Shown here: piece by piece, positions 5,726 through 5,751 of the stretch
Numbering within the stretch: position 1 is the stretch's first letter
Layout of the letters: the number at the start of each line of letters is the position of its first letter
DNA from: Thermoanaerobaculia bacterium
Lineage (GTDB): Bacteria > Acidobacteriota > Thermoanaerobaculia > UBA5066
NCBI GenBank assembly: GCA_017999215.1
Contig: JAGOBQ010000298.1
Location: forward strand, 1 to 5,751
Length of the DNA stretch: 5,751 bases
Direction of reading: 5' to 3'
The notes under the pieces: model-generated
Told to the model about the DNA's origin: nothing
Seen by the model: the letters and a program-made list of their open reading frames with translations, nothing else
The model's database searches: none
Program-made: the position numbers and the translations under genes

Positions 5726-5751
5726 GCCCCCGGCGCCGGAGCGCCGGGGGC
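5726..5751 (+). terminator. GC-rich hairpin after the porin gene, probable terminator
   Basis: A perfect 11-bp inverted repeat: GCCCCCGGCGC (5726-5736) pairs with GCGCCGGGGGC (5741-5751) around the 4-nt loop CGGA. It begins 25 bp after the porin stop. The window ends at the last stem base, so a following T-run, or a longer stem, cannot be checked. It could also serve a convergent gene on the other side. Confidence 0.65.

Overview
The window is GC-rich (roughly two thirds G+C by eye) and comes from a Gram-negative bacterium. It encodes an outer-membrane beta-barrel porin with a terminal Phe and a periplasmic binding protein whose signal peptide lacks a lipobox cysteine. The lineage cannot be fixed from this sequence. 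The heavy CTC/GTC/AAG/GAG codon use and the porin's N-terminal module remind me of Acidobacteriota-like genomes, but this is only a weak impression. The locus is a high-affinity phosphate uptake region with two divergent transcription units.

Minus strand, read right to left: pstS (4120-3155, periplasmic phosphate-binding protein), then pstC (3138-871, GTG start, 755 aa), then pstA (start at 874, cut by the left edge after 291 codons). The gaps are 16 nt between pstS and pstC and an ATGA overlap between pstC and pstA, so this is one operon. pstB and phoU would be expected beyond position 1 but are not seen. Both permeases are the long type: PstC carries about 350 extra periplasmic residues with seven beta-propeller-like repeats, and PstA carries at least 235 periplasmic residues including a long charged, coiled-coil-like stretch. 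E. coli PstC and PstA lack these parts.

Plus strand: a 440-aa porin of the phosphate-selective porin O/P type (4379-5701), with an unusual N-terminal periplasmic module joined by a Pro-rich linker. It is followed by a strong GC hairpin at the right edge (5726-5751), probably its terminator.

The 258-bp divergent intergenic region (4121-4378) holds two oppositely oriented sets of short AT-rich half-sites, each spaced exactly 11 bp apart, the spacing used by PhoB/PhoP-type regulators. Each set is followed at the same distance by an AGACTCC element. The simplest reading is that phosphate starvation switches on both units: the porin admits phosphate through the outer membrane, PstS captures it in the periplasm, and PstC/PstA (with PstB) import it.
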